A stretch of 64,000 bases of DNA from Stenogyne calaminthoides. Taxonomy: Eukaryota > Streptophyta > Magnoliopsida > Lamiales > Lamiaceae. Where the stretch lies: assembly GCA_037126765.1 (NCBI GenBank), contig JBBCBC010000012.1, positions 7,812,001-7,876,000 of the forward strand. The letters run 5' to 3'. The position numbers and the translations under genes are program-made. Every line of letters begins with the position of its first letter. Position 1 is the stretch's first letter. Shown here piece after piece: positions 35,651 through 47,374 of the stretch. The notes under the pieces were generated by a model, which was not told where the DNA came from, did no database searches, and saw only the letters and a program-made list of their open reading frames with translations.

Positions 35651-36400
35651 AGTGGATGTTGGAGGTTAAGAGGCGGTTCTGCCCATGAGGCAACTCTCCG
35701 TTCAAAAACTTGAGTCGACGACGTTTATAACAGTGTTGTAATCGGTGGATGCTGCACTTTGCGTGCATTATTAGTTATACGCACTGGAGTGTCTGCTTGT
35801 ATCTTTTCCCTCTATAAGATTTCGGGGGATTGGCCTGTAAAATGGATTTCTGATCATTTGCAAGGAAAATAACAAATATTTTGTATTTTAATTGGACTCG
35901 ACATTAAATTACTCCACCAAATGAAGTAAATTATTTTTATAAAATGGCTTTTTTTATGGATTATTAATGAATTATATATAGTCGTTTATTGCAAGCATTA
36001 AGGAAAGGGGAAATCAGGAAAAAATTATATAATTTCTCTAGAAAAATAAGAAAGCTACAGATATTTGGAACCAATGGCTTTCTTTTTAAACAATAATAAT
36101 TTAATTTAAACCAAGGGAATACTGTAGAATTTTGTGTATTGCAATCATATACAAGCAAATAAATCAGGGAAGGGATTCAGTGTGTATTGCATCAGATCTG
36201 ATTCCAATAAATCATCAAATAATGACTATAACGTGTGTTTCTACGTATTAGAGTACAAAAATGAAATAACCTCTGGTTCCGGCCTCAATTTCTAAATCAA
36301 TTTGAATTTGCTCAATTCGTCGAAGAAGAAGCCTCAATTTGTTTCAGTAATATAAGGAAATGCGTCCGGCTCAGGGATATCATATATATTAGGTTTTGAG
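35651..36400 (+). other. 3' UTR and downstream flank of host gene 1
   Basis: AT-rich downstream of the stop codon. A polyadenylation region is likely within 35750-35900, but no single signal stands out. I see nothing else here. Confidence 0.35.
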
Positions 36401-36420
36401 GTTAAATGACAAGAGAAGTA

Positions 36421-36460
36421 GGTGCATTTAATGCAGCCATACGCCCTATTAAATGCACCC
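36421..36460. repeat. Perfect 12-bp inverted repeat around a 15-base loop
   Basis: GGTGCATTTAAT and ATTAAATGCACC form a perfect stem. It lies in intergenic DNA with no promoter or gene beside it. 36460-37310 is AT-rich with nothing I can identify. Confidence 0.7.
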
Positions 36461-37309
36461 GCATAGACACCAGCTCGGTCCGTACTCAACATTTAATCTT
36501 CCAGCAGAGGCCCGAACTCATGACCAATGGAGAGACAAGGCATGTAATTGTAATGATGAACCCACCAAGTGTTGTGGGAAATATCCAATCAATTAATCCA
36601 AATTAAAATAAGCAATAAGTAGAGCAATAGTCAATCACACAAGTATCAAATATAAGACCAAAGGGTCCGGGTATTATGTTTTTTTTTTTAAGGAAATCGA
36701 TGGGTGGTTTAAATAGGCTCTTCATATTATTTCACGGCTGATTGAAAAGGACAATCACAAAAATATATAGATGATTAATTACATAATTAAATCCAAGGTC
36801 ATAGGATTATATAATATAAACGAATATCTATATTTTCATTCTAGGTACTATTATACTTTTAAAGTGTTCCCAATTAATGTATAATTATTTTAACGGACGT
36901 TCCTTTATATGTACTTGAATCTCTACTTTATTCGTCTTTTCACCAAATAAACTAACTCTCGTTCAAAGCAATTAATGTAAATTGTTGGGGCATTTAATTT
37001 TAATATTTCTCAAAGCATTAAATCCTAACACACAATTGAACAATTAAGAGTCACATCATACATCTCAACATGTATACACAACTCTTGTTTAAAATGAAAA
37101 TTTATCAAAAAATATGTAACAATGAACAATTATCAATATATAAATTAAAAGAAACATTATCCAATGGACCAACAAAATCCATCGATTCAATATAATCAAA
37201 CCTAAAATTAAAAATAGAGGTCACCTAGATTCAACCGTTCATCAAATTCTCATCTAGTATGAAGGAGTTCAGGTGTTCCTTTATTACCTATTTAATTAAA
37301 AATTAAGCA

Positions 37310-37446
37310 CAATCCTAACGTAAATCCATCGGTAATTATGTATGTCTCTTAAATTCGCCTAATTCATCGGAAATCCGTCGATAATTGTTATGAATTTATG
37401 TCCGTCAGTAAAATCCGTCGGTATTTAAAAGTTTTTTTTTATAGTG
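37310..37446 (+). mobile_element. Terminal fragment of a CACTA (En/Spm) transposon
   Basis: Read on the minus strand, the end is CACTATAAAAAAAAAC followed by TACCGACGGATTTTACTGACGGAC and further ATCGACGGATT/ACCGATGGATT units. CACTA elements begin with CACTA and carry subterminal repeats of just this CCGACGGA type. Only this end was found. A matching opposite end to the left is not apparent. Confidence 0.6.
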
Positions 37447-37701
37447 AATGTACATAAAATTTTCTATTTTTGTTTGTTTGTTGATTTGTAGCTCATTTAG
37501 TATGAAGGCAAGGAGTGGTTACTTTATTTGGGCCAAATCGTGTTGAATTTGGCCAAACACTGTTGCTCCAACCTGTGAAGTAATTTGTGATATCAAAAGA
37601 ACAAATCAACCAAGATGTTGCATTAAAAAAAAAAAAGTTACCTATTTAAATGAAAACTATTAATCTTTTACATTATAAAATACTGAGAAAAATATTGAAA
37701 C

Positions 37702-38341
37702 TGTAAGTTCAGCTAGAAAGTTTAAGTTTAGTTATGTTAAGTAATACTGTTCAGTTGGTGAACTAATACTTTATGTTGGGAGAACAGATACTGTTAGGCT
37801 TTCAGAGCAAATTTGGATGCCGCTTGCAGGGGAAGGTTCATGCCACATGTTTGGATCGTGTTTAAGTCATTTTGAAGTGGTAATTAGCGTTTTGTTCGTG
37901 TGCATGCTTCATAAGTCACGTGCATATGCTCACATGCTTCGCACATGCATAACAAGTGGAGAATGCAACCGAATTCAGTTGATAACGGCTTCATGGCTCA
38001 AGCTGGACGTTTCATTCATTAAGCAGTTAGCTGATTTACTTGTTTTCATAGTTAGAGAGAGGTTCTTATTGTTATCTTCTTCCTAGAGAGAATTAGGGTT
38101 CATAATCTTCATTGAGAGAGCTCGGATACATTCAATCTTGAGAGATGTCGGTGTAATCTGTAAATTGCTTCGTTGTGATAAGTGAAAGAGTGTCTTGATC
38201 CCGTGGATGTAGTTTTTCATAACCGAACCACGTAAATTCTGTGCTCTTCGATTTCTGCATTTTCTTTTGGGTTTGTTTTGATTGTGGGTTTGAGCGTGGT
38301 TTTATTTGTGAATTATTCGATTCATCTTGTTTGAACTAACA
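37702..38341 (+). repeat. 5' LTR of copia D
   Basis: 640 bp, TGTAAGTTC to AACTAACA. The 3' copy at 42403-43043 has 641 bp. Confidence 0.93.
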
Positions 38342-38374
38342 AGTGGCGCCGTCTGTGGGAAGTGAATCGAGGAT

Positions 38375-39240
38375 ATGGCGACAATGAAACTGGATGTTGA
38401 GAAATTCACTGGGAAAAATGACTTCGGGTTGTGGAAATCAAGATGAATGCGCTACTGGTTCACAATGGGATAGTAAATGCCCTGAAACCAGTGGATCAGT
38501 GGCCCTCTGGTTCATCTGCAATGGATCAGACAAAGAAGAATGAGATTCTTGAGAAGGCTCACAGTGCAATCATATTGTGCTTGGGAGACAAGCCTTTGAG
38601 GGAGGTTTCAAAGGAGAAAACCGCCATGGATCTATGGAAGAAGCTTGAAAGCCTTTATCAAACGAAGTCTGTTTCAAATAAACTCTATATGAAACAGAAG
38701 CTATTGGCATTCAAGATGTCAGATGAGAATAATCTTCTTGAGCAACTTGATGAATTCAATAGATCTGCAGATGATCTTGAGAGCCTAGATGTGAATTAGA
38801 AGATGATGATATAAGGCATTAATACTTCTGAACTGTCTGCCTAAATCTTTTGAAAGCTTCAAGGATACACTATAATTCGGAAGACAAGTTCAGTTGAGTT
38901 TTGATGACATTCAAACTGCAATCAAAACAAAGTTCCTTCAAGTTAAGGGTGAGAAAAATGCTGCATCTCAAGGGGAAAGTCTTAATCTGAAATTCAAGAA
39001 AGGAAAGAAGGGTTTCCAGAATAAGAAGAAGGACAAGTCAAAATCTGAGAAGAAGTCAGGCTTTGATTTTGTTGAAAGAATGAAGTGTTTCTCTTGTCAT
39101 AAGACTGGCCATTTGAAGAAAAATTGCCCTGAGAAGAAGAAGAATCAAGAAGAAACTAAAGAGGATGAGAAAGCAGATGCAGTTGTTGTTGAAGAAGGCT
39201 ATGAGAGTGCAGATGTTTGCATGGTAAGCAGCTCTAAACT
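38375..39240 (+). pseudogene. Copia D gag
   Basis: Starts MATMKLDVEKFTGKNDFGLW at 38375. The frame shifts near 38420 (WKSR/MNALLVHNG) and has a stop near 38800. It then resumes at 38894 (SFDDIQTAIKTKFLQVKGEK) to a zinc knuckle CFSCHKTGHLKKNC near 39090. The opening and the CX2CX4HX4C knuckle are the TNT1/Tork pattern. Confidence 0.87.
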
Positions 39241-42200
39241 CTACAATGAATGGGTGTTAGATTCTGGTTGTACTTTTCATATGTGTCCCATTGAACATTG
39301 GTTTCAAGATCTTAAGAAATATGATGGGGGATTAGTGGTTCTTGGCAATGATGAGAGTTGTAGAGTAAGAGGTGGTGGTTCTATTAGGATCAAGATGTTT
39401 GATGATAAGGTGAGAATCCTGTCAAATGTGAGATATGTTTCTGAACTTAAAAGAAACCTCATATCTCTAGGTTCTCTGAATGCTCTGGGGTTTGAGTTTC
39501 ACACTGAGAAAGGTTCTCTTCTTGTAACAAAGGGTGAGAAGGTAATGATGAAAGGAAAGAAAGTCAATGGTTTGTACTCTCTGATTGGAGAAACAGTGGA
39601 AGTAACCACTAATTTTTCCATGAGTGAAATTGATGTTATGCTATGGCATAAGAGAATGGCACATGTGGGTGAAAAGGGCCTGATTGAGTTGTCAAAGAAA
39701 GGAGCTATATCTGGTGGAAGCATAAGGAAGCTACAATTCTGTCATAAGTGTGTTCTAGGAAAGGCAAAGAAGAAATCATTTCAGAAAGGGGTGCATACAA
39801 CAAATGAGGCTCTTGATTACATTCATTCAGATGTATGGGGGCCTTCTAGAGTCTCAACTCATGGTGGAGGCAGGTATTTTCTAACACTCATTGATGATTA
39901 TACCAGGAAAGTATGGGTATATATTCTGAAACACAAGAATGATGTCTTCTTGAAATTTAAAGAGTGGCTTGCTGAACTTGAAAACAAGAAAGGAAGTGGA
40001 ATCAAGCACTTAAGAACTGATAATGGATTGGAATACTTATCTGAGGAATTTCAAAAACTTCTGTAAAGCCAAAGGGATCATCAGACATAGGACTATACCA
40101 GCTAACCCTCAACAGAATGACCTTGCTGAGAGAATGAATTGGACCATTCTTGAAAGAGTGAGGTGTATGTTGTCTGATGCAGGGCTTCCAAAGGTGTTCT
40201 GGGGGAGACCGTTAATACTGCTTGTTATCTCATCAATAAGACTCCCTCATCTGCTTTTGGACACAAACACCAGATGAACTGTGGTATGGAAAGCTATCAG
40301 ATTACTCAAATCTGAGAGTGTTTGGTTGATAGGCTTATGCTCATGTTAAGCAAGACAAACTTGATCCTAGAGACTTAAAATGCATTTTCATAGGCTGTCC
40401 AAAGGGTGTAAAAGGTTATAGGCTTTGGTGTGTAGAGCCTGGAGGTCACAGATGCATTGTGAGCAGGGATGTTGTCTTCAATGAGCAGGTCATGGGGTAC
40501 AAGTCAAGTGAGAAGCCTCAACACTTGGATGGTGATATTAGTGAAGAAATCACCGAAGTTGAGGTGGAGACTCACAAGAATGATGCTGATCAAAATACTG
40601 ATCAAAATGTTGAAACAGAAGCTGAATCTGATAATGAAGATTTAGCTGATTATAACTTGACTAGGGATAGAGTCAGGAGGCAAATCCACCCCCTGTCAGA
40701 TTTGACCAAGCTGACATGGTTTCTTATGCTTTAACTACTGATGATCAGCTTGAACATAATGAGCCAAAGTCATACAGAGAAGCTATCTCAAGAGATGAGA
40801 AAGAACATTGGATTACTGTTATGACTGAGGAAATTCAGTCCCTAGAGAAGAATCACACCTGGATTTTGGTGGAGAAGCCTAATAAACAGAAGATAGTCAG
40901 CTGTAAGTGGATTTTCAAGAGAAAGCTTGAGGTTGGGATATTTGAACACATCAGATACAAAGCAAGACTTGTTGCAAGAGGTTTTACATAGAGAGATGGT
41001 ATAGACTATAATGAAGTTTTCTCAACTGTGGTCAAATATTGTTCTATCAGATTGTTACTCTCAAAAGTTACTCAAGACAACTTAGAGCTGCAACAACTTG
41101 ATGTCAAGACAGCCTTCTTGCATGGAGATCTGGAGGAGACCATTTACATGCAACAACCAGAGGGATTCTCAAAGGGAGATGGTGATACCAGATTGTGTTT
41201 GCTGAAGAAATCACTGTATGGTCTCAAGCAAAGCCCAAGACAGTGGTATAGGAAGTTTGATCACTTCATGATTTTCATTGGATTCTCTAGATGCAAGTAT
41301 GACAGCTGTGTTTACTTAGAGAGGCAAGGCAATTAAATGGCAACCTACTTATTACTCTATGTGGATGATATGCTCATAGCTAGTAAGAGTAGCAGCAAGA
41401 TTCAAAGTCTTAAGAAGAAGCTGAACATAAACTTTGAAATGAAAGACTTGGGAAATGCAAAGAGGATTCTTGGAATGGATATTCTCAGAGATAGAAAGGC
41501 TGGTAGACTGGTTTTATCTAAGAAAAGCTACATTGAAAAGGTACTGCAGAGGTTCAAATGCATGAGAGCAAGTCTGTGATAACTCCATTTGGTCAACAGT
41601 TTAAGCTGTCAAAAGCTCAAGCTCCTAATACAGAATTAGAGAAGAAATAGATGAGTTGTGTGCCATATGCAAGTGGGGTTGGGAGTCTAATGTATGCCAT
41701 GGTTTGTAGCAGACCTGATCTAGCTCATTCTATGAGTATGGTGAGCAGATACTTGTCAAATCCAGGGAAGCTACATTGGGAAGCTCTTAAATGGATCATG
41801 AGATATATGAAAGGAACTACTGATTTGGGGTTGACGTTTGAGCATGCAACATAAACCAGGGAACCACTACAAGGATATGTGGACTCAGATTATGCTGCAA
41901 ATCTTGATTCCAGGAAATCTTTGATAAGATATGTTTTTACATTGTATGGGACAACCATTAGTTGGAGATCAGTGCTTCAATCTGTGGTAGCCTTATCTAC
42001 AATAGAGGCTGAGTACATAGCCATGACTGAAGCTGTGAAAGAAGCTATGTGGCTTAAAGGAATACTAAAATATTTTGGAATTGTGCAGAAGTCTGTTGTA
42101 GTGCATTGTGACAATCAAAGCACTATCCACCTTGTAAAACATCAAGTGTTCAATGAGATATCCAAACACATTGATGTGAAGCTGCATTTTGTCAGAGATA

Positions 42201-42340
42201 TCATTGAAAAGGGAGATGTGAAAGTTCAGAAGATCCATATAGATGATAATGCAGCTGATATGTTCACCAAGGCCTTACCAAGTTCTAAGTTCAGGTTACG
42301 CAATGAGCTGGTGAAGGTAGCATCTTGGGATGTGCATTGA
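39241..42340 (+). pseudogene. Copia D protease, integrase, reverse transcriptase, RNase H
   Basis: Protease WVLDSGCTFHMCP (39250). GAG-pre-integrase WHKRMAHVGEKGL and CHKCVLGKAKKKSF. Integrase with DYIHSDVWGPSRV, TLIDDYTRKVWVY and LRTDNGLEYLSEEF, then a frame change near 40066 and ANPQQNDLAERMNW. Linker, then RT from 40716 with CKWIFKRK, a TAG near 40990, DVKTAFLHGDLEETIYMQQPEGF (41100) and LLLYVDDMLIASK (41350). RNase H at 41651-42340 with SWRSVLQSVVALSTIEAEYIA, SKHIDVKLHFVRD and DNAADMFTKALP. Stops and shifts at about 40330, 40990, 41334, 41580, 41648 and 41852 disable it. Confidence 0.92.
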
Positions 42341-42402
42341 TGAAGGAAATGTACATCGGAAATGAGGGACACTCAGGGTACTTTGCAGCTGAGGTGGAGA
42401 TT

Positions 42403-43043
42403 TGTAAGTTCAGCTGGAAAGTTTAAGTTTAGTTATGCTAACTAATACTATTCAGTTGGTGAACTAATACTTTATGCTGAGAGAACTGATAATGTTAGGC
42501 TTTCAGAGCAAATTTGGATGCCGCTTGCAGAGGAAGGTTCATGCTACATGTTTGGATCGTGTTTAAGTCATTTTGGAGTGGTAATTAGTGTTTGGTTCAC
42601 GTGCATGCTTCATAAGTCACGTGCATATGCTCACATGCTTCGCACATGCATAACAAGTGGAGAATGCAACCTAATTCAGTTGATAATGGCTTCATTGCTC
42701 AAGCTGGACGTTTCATTCATTAAGCACTTAGCTGATTTACTTGTTTTCACAGTTAGAGAGAGGTTCTCATTGTTATCTTCTTCCTAGAGAGAATTAGGGT
42801 TCATAATCTTCATTGAGAGAGCTCGGATACATTCAATCTTGAGAGATATCGGTGTAATCTGTAAATTGCTTCGTTGTGATAAGTGGAAAGAGTGTCCTGA
42901 TCCCGTGGATGTAGGTTTTCATAACCGAACCACGTAAATTCTGTGTTCTTCGATTTCTGCATTTTCTTTTGGGTTCGTTTTGATTGTGGGTTTGAGCGTG
43001 ATTTTATTTGTGAGTTATTCGATTCATCCTGTTTGAACTAACA
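42403..43043 (+). repeat. 3' LTR of copia D
   Basis: 641 bp, preceded by the polypurine tract GAGGTGGAGAT. Confidence 0.93.
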
Positions 43044-43489
43044 TAAACATAATATTCTTTTCATAAAAGATGTAACAGCGTATTACATATTACCATATAT
43101 CTCTAAATTGTATTAATTGGTTTGCCAAAACTCTAGCTAGTTGTTTTATTACATAAATTACTATTTTATTTTGCATATAAACTAATATATTTATCATATA
43201 AATTAATACTTTTCAGCATAAAATTAATATTTTTCAGCATACAAATTAAGCTTTTTCGTCAAATAAACTTCTTGTAAAAAAAAAATTATTGTGTCAATTA
43301 ATATTTTAATTTTTCAACGTATAAAAGTAAGAAATATTTTTTCAGTATGAGAAATGACGCCGTTGTTTGGCGCCATGCATGGAAAATAATTCTGCATTTC
43401 AGTTTATAAATAGAGCTCCAGTACTTTATAATACTTCATATATTAAATTATGCACAATTACACCATAGTGCACATATATGAGCATTCAT
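43044..43489. other. Intergenic DNA with TTTTCAGCATA microrepeats
   Basis: AT-rich. The word TTTTCAGCATA(A/C)AA recurs near 43212, 43232 and, more loosely, elsewhere. No gene seen. Confidence 0.4.
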
Positions 43490-43694
43490 CAGACATGTTA
43501 AAAGAGTCATGGCCCGTATGCGGACCCATTTAAATCAGAAAGGTTAAAATTTAGGATTAAGTTTTTTTAGGTCCATAAGACAGACCCATTTATTAATATG
43601 ATTATATGATAATTTTAATAATTTTTTTTTTTTTTTTACATGTTTTAGATAAAATTTGTTAAAAAAAATTAAATCAAATAAAGATAAAAATATT

Positions 43695-44004
43695 AAGTAG
43701 GGATCTTCTACGCTCAGGAATGACTTCGTCCTTCCTGACGTCGGAAATCCTTTGATCACCGTTGGATCAACGATCCAACGTATAATTTTATTTTGATATG
43801 ATTACACTTGCACTAATGTGTTTGGACTGTGCATACTGCAATCGCACTGCATCGCTCAACTAATAAAATAATTATAAAATGACAAAAAAATCTTTTTCAT
43901 TTAAAATAATTAAAAATATAAATTATATATATATATATATATCCTATTAATATTTTATTATTTAAAATTGTAATTTTTTAAAAATATTTATAAGAACATT
44001 TTGG

Positions 44005-44054
<50 letters not shown>

Positions 44055-44162
44055 TAAATAATATTTTTTTTCATGGCGAAGTTAGATGATGTGTCAATAT
44101 TTTATTGATTTTCTGACGCTAGAAAGGGCAAGCATCCTCTCTAACGGTAGAAAAGCCCTATT
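43695..44162. mobile_element. TIR element nested inside the hAT-like element
   Basis: AGTAGGGATCTTCTACGCTC...CCTTCCTGACGTCGG on the left pairs with the complement of GACGCTAGAAAGGGC...TCTAACGGTAGAAAAGCCCTA on the right over about 50 bp. The interior holds the perfect palindrome CGTTGGATC-AAC-GATCCAACG (43761-43781), AT repeats and no gene. Confidence 0.45.
44010..44051. repeat. (TA)n microsatellite
   Basis: An uninterrupted TA run of about 40 bp. A shorter one lies at 43925-43942. Confidence 0.95.
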
Positions 44163-45071
44163 ACGTAATAACTATGTTGAGTGTAGTATTAAATAGTGTT
44201 ATCTTTTCAACATTGCTTTTTTTTTTTAAACTTGGTTGATGTGATATCGATTAGATATAATTAGCAACACATTTATTGTATTATTATATCTCCTTTAATT
44301 TTATATGTAGAATTTAAATTACACCATATTATATCATGGATACTTTGAATCTGAATTATTTAAAAAAAAATTGTAGCCCATTAGTGGCCCGTTTAACACG
44401 CAAATCGATAGAGTTAGGGTTAAGTCACAACTATCAACGGCTCATTTATCGAGAACCGATAAGACTCTGAACCGTTTAGGCCCCCGGCCCGTCATGATGA
44501 GCCTGTTTAACATCTCTAGTATTCAATAAACAAATATTAGGAAGGGACGCAGTCCAATTCCTTGAAAATGTTTAAGGACCACTGAAATGGGAAAAATAAG
44601 ATAATGTTGTATTTTGGTGTCCAATTGGCCAATTTCCTAATTGGCATAATCAGTTAGTATTATTTATTGAATTTGAGTTCCATAACTTACTACCTTCTCA
44701 CACTATTACTTCTTTAACAAGAATAAATAATTTTTTGCAACCTATCTTAAGTCGACAAGTAGCTCATATATACAAAAACAGAAAAAAAAAATATATAGTA
44801 AGAACTAATGTATTTTTTTGAAACACAAAACTAACGTATTTGATGTTATTATCGTAACTAGTAATTAATATAGTAGCTTGAATTGTATTTTAATGCAAGT
44901 CGGCATTTTTTTAGCCTTATTCAATTATGTAGAATTTGATCAGAATGACTTTTTTATAAGGCGTGACTATAGGGCGCCGTACAGACTAAGAATAACTTAC
45001 GTATACAACAGATTCATACGTGATTTTTATATATTTTTCTCTATTTTATAAGTATTAATTATGTTATATTC

Positions 45072-45311
45072 TACTCATTCTGTCCTTCAAAAGTATGCTC
45101 AGAGGGTTAAAATAAATTTTATTAAAATGTAAATTAAATCCAGTTATGAATAACATAATTGATTGTGAGTAAAGTATAATGATAACTTGAATAATTAAGT
45201 GATTGTTGGACGATGAAGATAAAAATAATTATGTCCATAGACATATTTAATTTACTTTTCCGTAAATTGTGTTTCAGCCCTCTGAAGATGCTTTTGGGGA
45301 CGGAGGAAGTA
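45072..45311. mobile_element. Stowaway-like MITE
   Basis: TA-flanked element of 236 bp. TACTCATTCTGTCCTTCAAA on the left pairs with the complement of the right end (TACTTCCTCCGTCCCCAAAA), followed on both sides by a matching TCAGAGGGYT segment. TA duplication and CTCC-TCCGTCC ends mark Tc1/mariner-type Stowaway elements. 44527-45071 is AT-rich with nothing identified. Confidence 0.75.
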
Positions 45312-45504
45312 TCATTTTTTTATTCTTTAGAGTCCAGGGTTAGCAGGATTTCACTGAAGACGTATTTAGACATCATTTCTTTAATTGTGAGAAGATAGAC
45401 ATTGAATATAACATTTTTTGTTTTTGAAAGAGGATCTTTCAATTTATCTTCTCATTTTCTTGAGTGTGTCTCGATTTTAAACTCAATTATTTCTTAAAAT
45501 GACG

Positions 45505-45915
45505 CACTTGCGTGAGACGGTCTCACGATAAGATGAAATAAAATTTGAAAATTGACGTTTTAACACTTCGAAAAGGGTGAGTGTTTGATTTGTGCTAGGT
45601 TGTACACGTCTCATGCATGGAACTATCTCATATAAGTTTTTGTCTTTCTTAAATGAGACACACTCGTGAGACGGATCATAATTTGAGCATTTTCGCTTTA
45701 ACATTTTAAGAAGTAGGGGCGGACGCAGAAATTAAACTCAGACATGACAAAATATTAATACGAAATAAAATAAAAGGAAAATTTATATATACGAGTACAA
45801 ATTCAATTATTATAATATAGAGTAGATTTTGTGTGAGACAAGTCTCACATTGAGATGTATTATAGTTTATGAATTACTTTTTAACACTTTGAAATGAGTC
45901 TAGGAGACGGTCTTA
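45505..45915. repeat. Three diverged copies of a unit with GTGAGACGGTCTCAC
   Basis: Unit copies near 45510 (GTGAGACGGTCTCAC, a perfect palindrome), 45670 (GTGAGACGGATCATA) and 45830 (GTGTGAGACAAGTCTCAC). Each is followed by a TTTTAACACTTYGAAA-like or TTTAACATTTTAAGAAG segment. This is a known style of dispersed plant repeat; family not named. Confidence 0.55.
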
Positions 45916-46487
45916 AGCAATAATTGACCTATTCTATTTCTATTTAATATATTTAAATAAAACATGTGTTTAAAAATAGTTGTGTATGAATTAAAATATA
46001 AAAATTTATAACATTATAAAAAATACTCTACTTATATTGCTTAGAAAATACAAAAATAAATATAATATATACTCCACTTACATTTATTAGAAAAAAAAAA
46101 TACTCCATTTAAATAAAATGTGTGGTTAAAAATAATTGTGTATGAAATAAAACATAAAAACTTATAACATTGTAAAAAAATACTCTGCTTATATTGCTTA
46201 GAGAATTAAAAAAAATAAACAAAATATACTCCAGTTACATTGGTTAGAAAACGAAAAAAATATAAAGAAATACTCCACTTACATTGGTTAGAAAATAAAA
46301 GATAAATAAAATATATAGCAAAAAAATGGGCTTTCGAACCCACAATCTCCTAGTTAGTAGAGTACCCTCTTTGCCATCCTGCCAAACACCAAAACTTAAT
46401 TTACATACTTTGACATAGAAATATATATTATATTACATCCTAAAATTCAGGTGTCCCCCCCGGCCTTAATGTGTGTCCGCCAGTTTT
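45716..46487. mobile_element. TIR element with a 10-bp TSD (Mutator-like)
   Basis: Flanked by TTTTAAGAAG on both sides (45704-45713 and about 46488-46497). Short inverted ends share GGCGGAC(G/A)CA. About 770 bp. The interior has three repeats of TACTCCACTTA-like units and a tRNA-like B-box sequence (complement of TTTCGAACCCAC, 46330). The duplication length fits Mutator-type elements. No transposase. Confidence 0.55.
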
Positions 46488-46644
46488 AAGAAGGGAGCAT
46501 GGGTATTGATTTGTGCTAAAGTTGTATCTCGTCTCATGTATGATACAGTTTCATATGAACTTTTATTTGCTTAAATTAGTTTGAAAGAATATATAAGTAC
46601 AAAACAAAAAAGTTATGTCATTTTGTAATTTGGGGGATTCTCCT

Positions 46645-47372
46645 GTGTAGTGTTTCACGTGACATATTAGTTCAAATGGGAAGAAGATGAAAATTTGCGG
46701 CTCCGATGCAGATCGAACCCGGTCAAGTGGATATTTTCTAAAAATTCGCGCAAAGACATAACAGAAAAACTCGCTCTTAATCTGTGTTACTATAAAGATA
46801 ATTATGTGCTACTGTAAAGGTAACTATGTGTTACTACTCGATAATAGAAAAAAATAATATATTTTTGTTAATTTAATGGTGTAATTTGGTTATTTAGGTT
46901 TTTACTTAAAGCAGTTTGGTCAAGTTGAAAGGAGAAACAAATAAAAGATAAATGGAGAAACTAATAAAAATAGAGGGGTTCATGTTTCCCCTTATAGTAA
47001 CACAAACTTCGGAGCAAATTGTTGTTTTGCCTTTAAGCGAATTTAATAGAAAAATATGTTTGACCCACTTCGACCCGCACATGATCCACAAATTTTTCCC
47101 TCTTTGTTTATGTGCTTCTCTTTTGATCCACAAGTCATGTTTTACATATCCTTCTTTATAGTAACACATACATGTACTCTCAGTAACTCAGGTTTGTCTT
47201 TATAGTAATACAGATCTTGGAGAGAGTGTTGTTGTTCTGTCCTTGCTCGAGTTTCTAAAATCAGTTTGACTCAATTCGACTCGCACATGATCTGTAAGTT
47301 TTTCAGTCTGTGTTGTGAACTTCTCATTCTGACCCGCACGTCATATATCACACGTGAAACATTTCATATAAA
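46645..47372. mobile_element. TIR element with two tandem internal units
   Basis: The left end GTGTTTCACGTGACATAT pairs with the complement of the right end (ATGTTTCACGTGTGATATAT-like). The interior carries two copies of a 150-200-bp unit (about 46980-47165 and 47195-47350), each with a TATAGTAAYACA start, GTTGTT, a TTTGACYCAMTTCGAC segment and a CGCACATGATC segment. Confidence 0.5.
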
Positions 47373-47374
47373 AG

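Larger units (their letters stand above)
37697..43048 (+). mobile_element. Complete Ty1/copia element D (TNT1/Tork-like)
   Basis: 5342 bp: 5' LTR 37702-38341, internal 38342-42402, 3' LTR 42403-43043. The LTRs run TGTAAGTTCAGCT...GAACTAACA and are closely similar. Flanks GAAAC (37697-37701) and TAAAC (43044-43048) are a TSD with one change. The PBS-like TGGCGCCGT after the 5' LTR resembles the complement of the tRNA-Asp 3' end, unlike A and B. The PPT GAGGTGGAGA precedes the 3' LTR. Coding is nearly full length but broken by stops and shifts. Confidence 0.93.
43490..44518. mobile_element. Non-autonomous hAT-like element
   Basis: The left end CAGACATGTTAAAAGAGTCATGG and the complement of the right end (TAGAGATGTTAAACAGGCTCA) are imperfect inverted repeats of the hAT style (YAGASATG start). 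Possible 8-bp target duplications GCATTCAT (43482-43489) and GTATTCAA (44519-44526) agree at 6 of 8 positions. It is 1029 bp with no transposase. It contains a second TIR pair and (TA)n tracts. Confidence 0.6.

Noticed and set aside
46325..46400. tRNA gene or SINE from the TTTCGAACCCAC word
   Set aside because: Only a B-box-like word is clear. No A box at the right distance and no cloverleaf.
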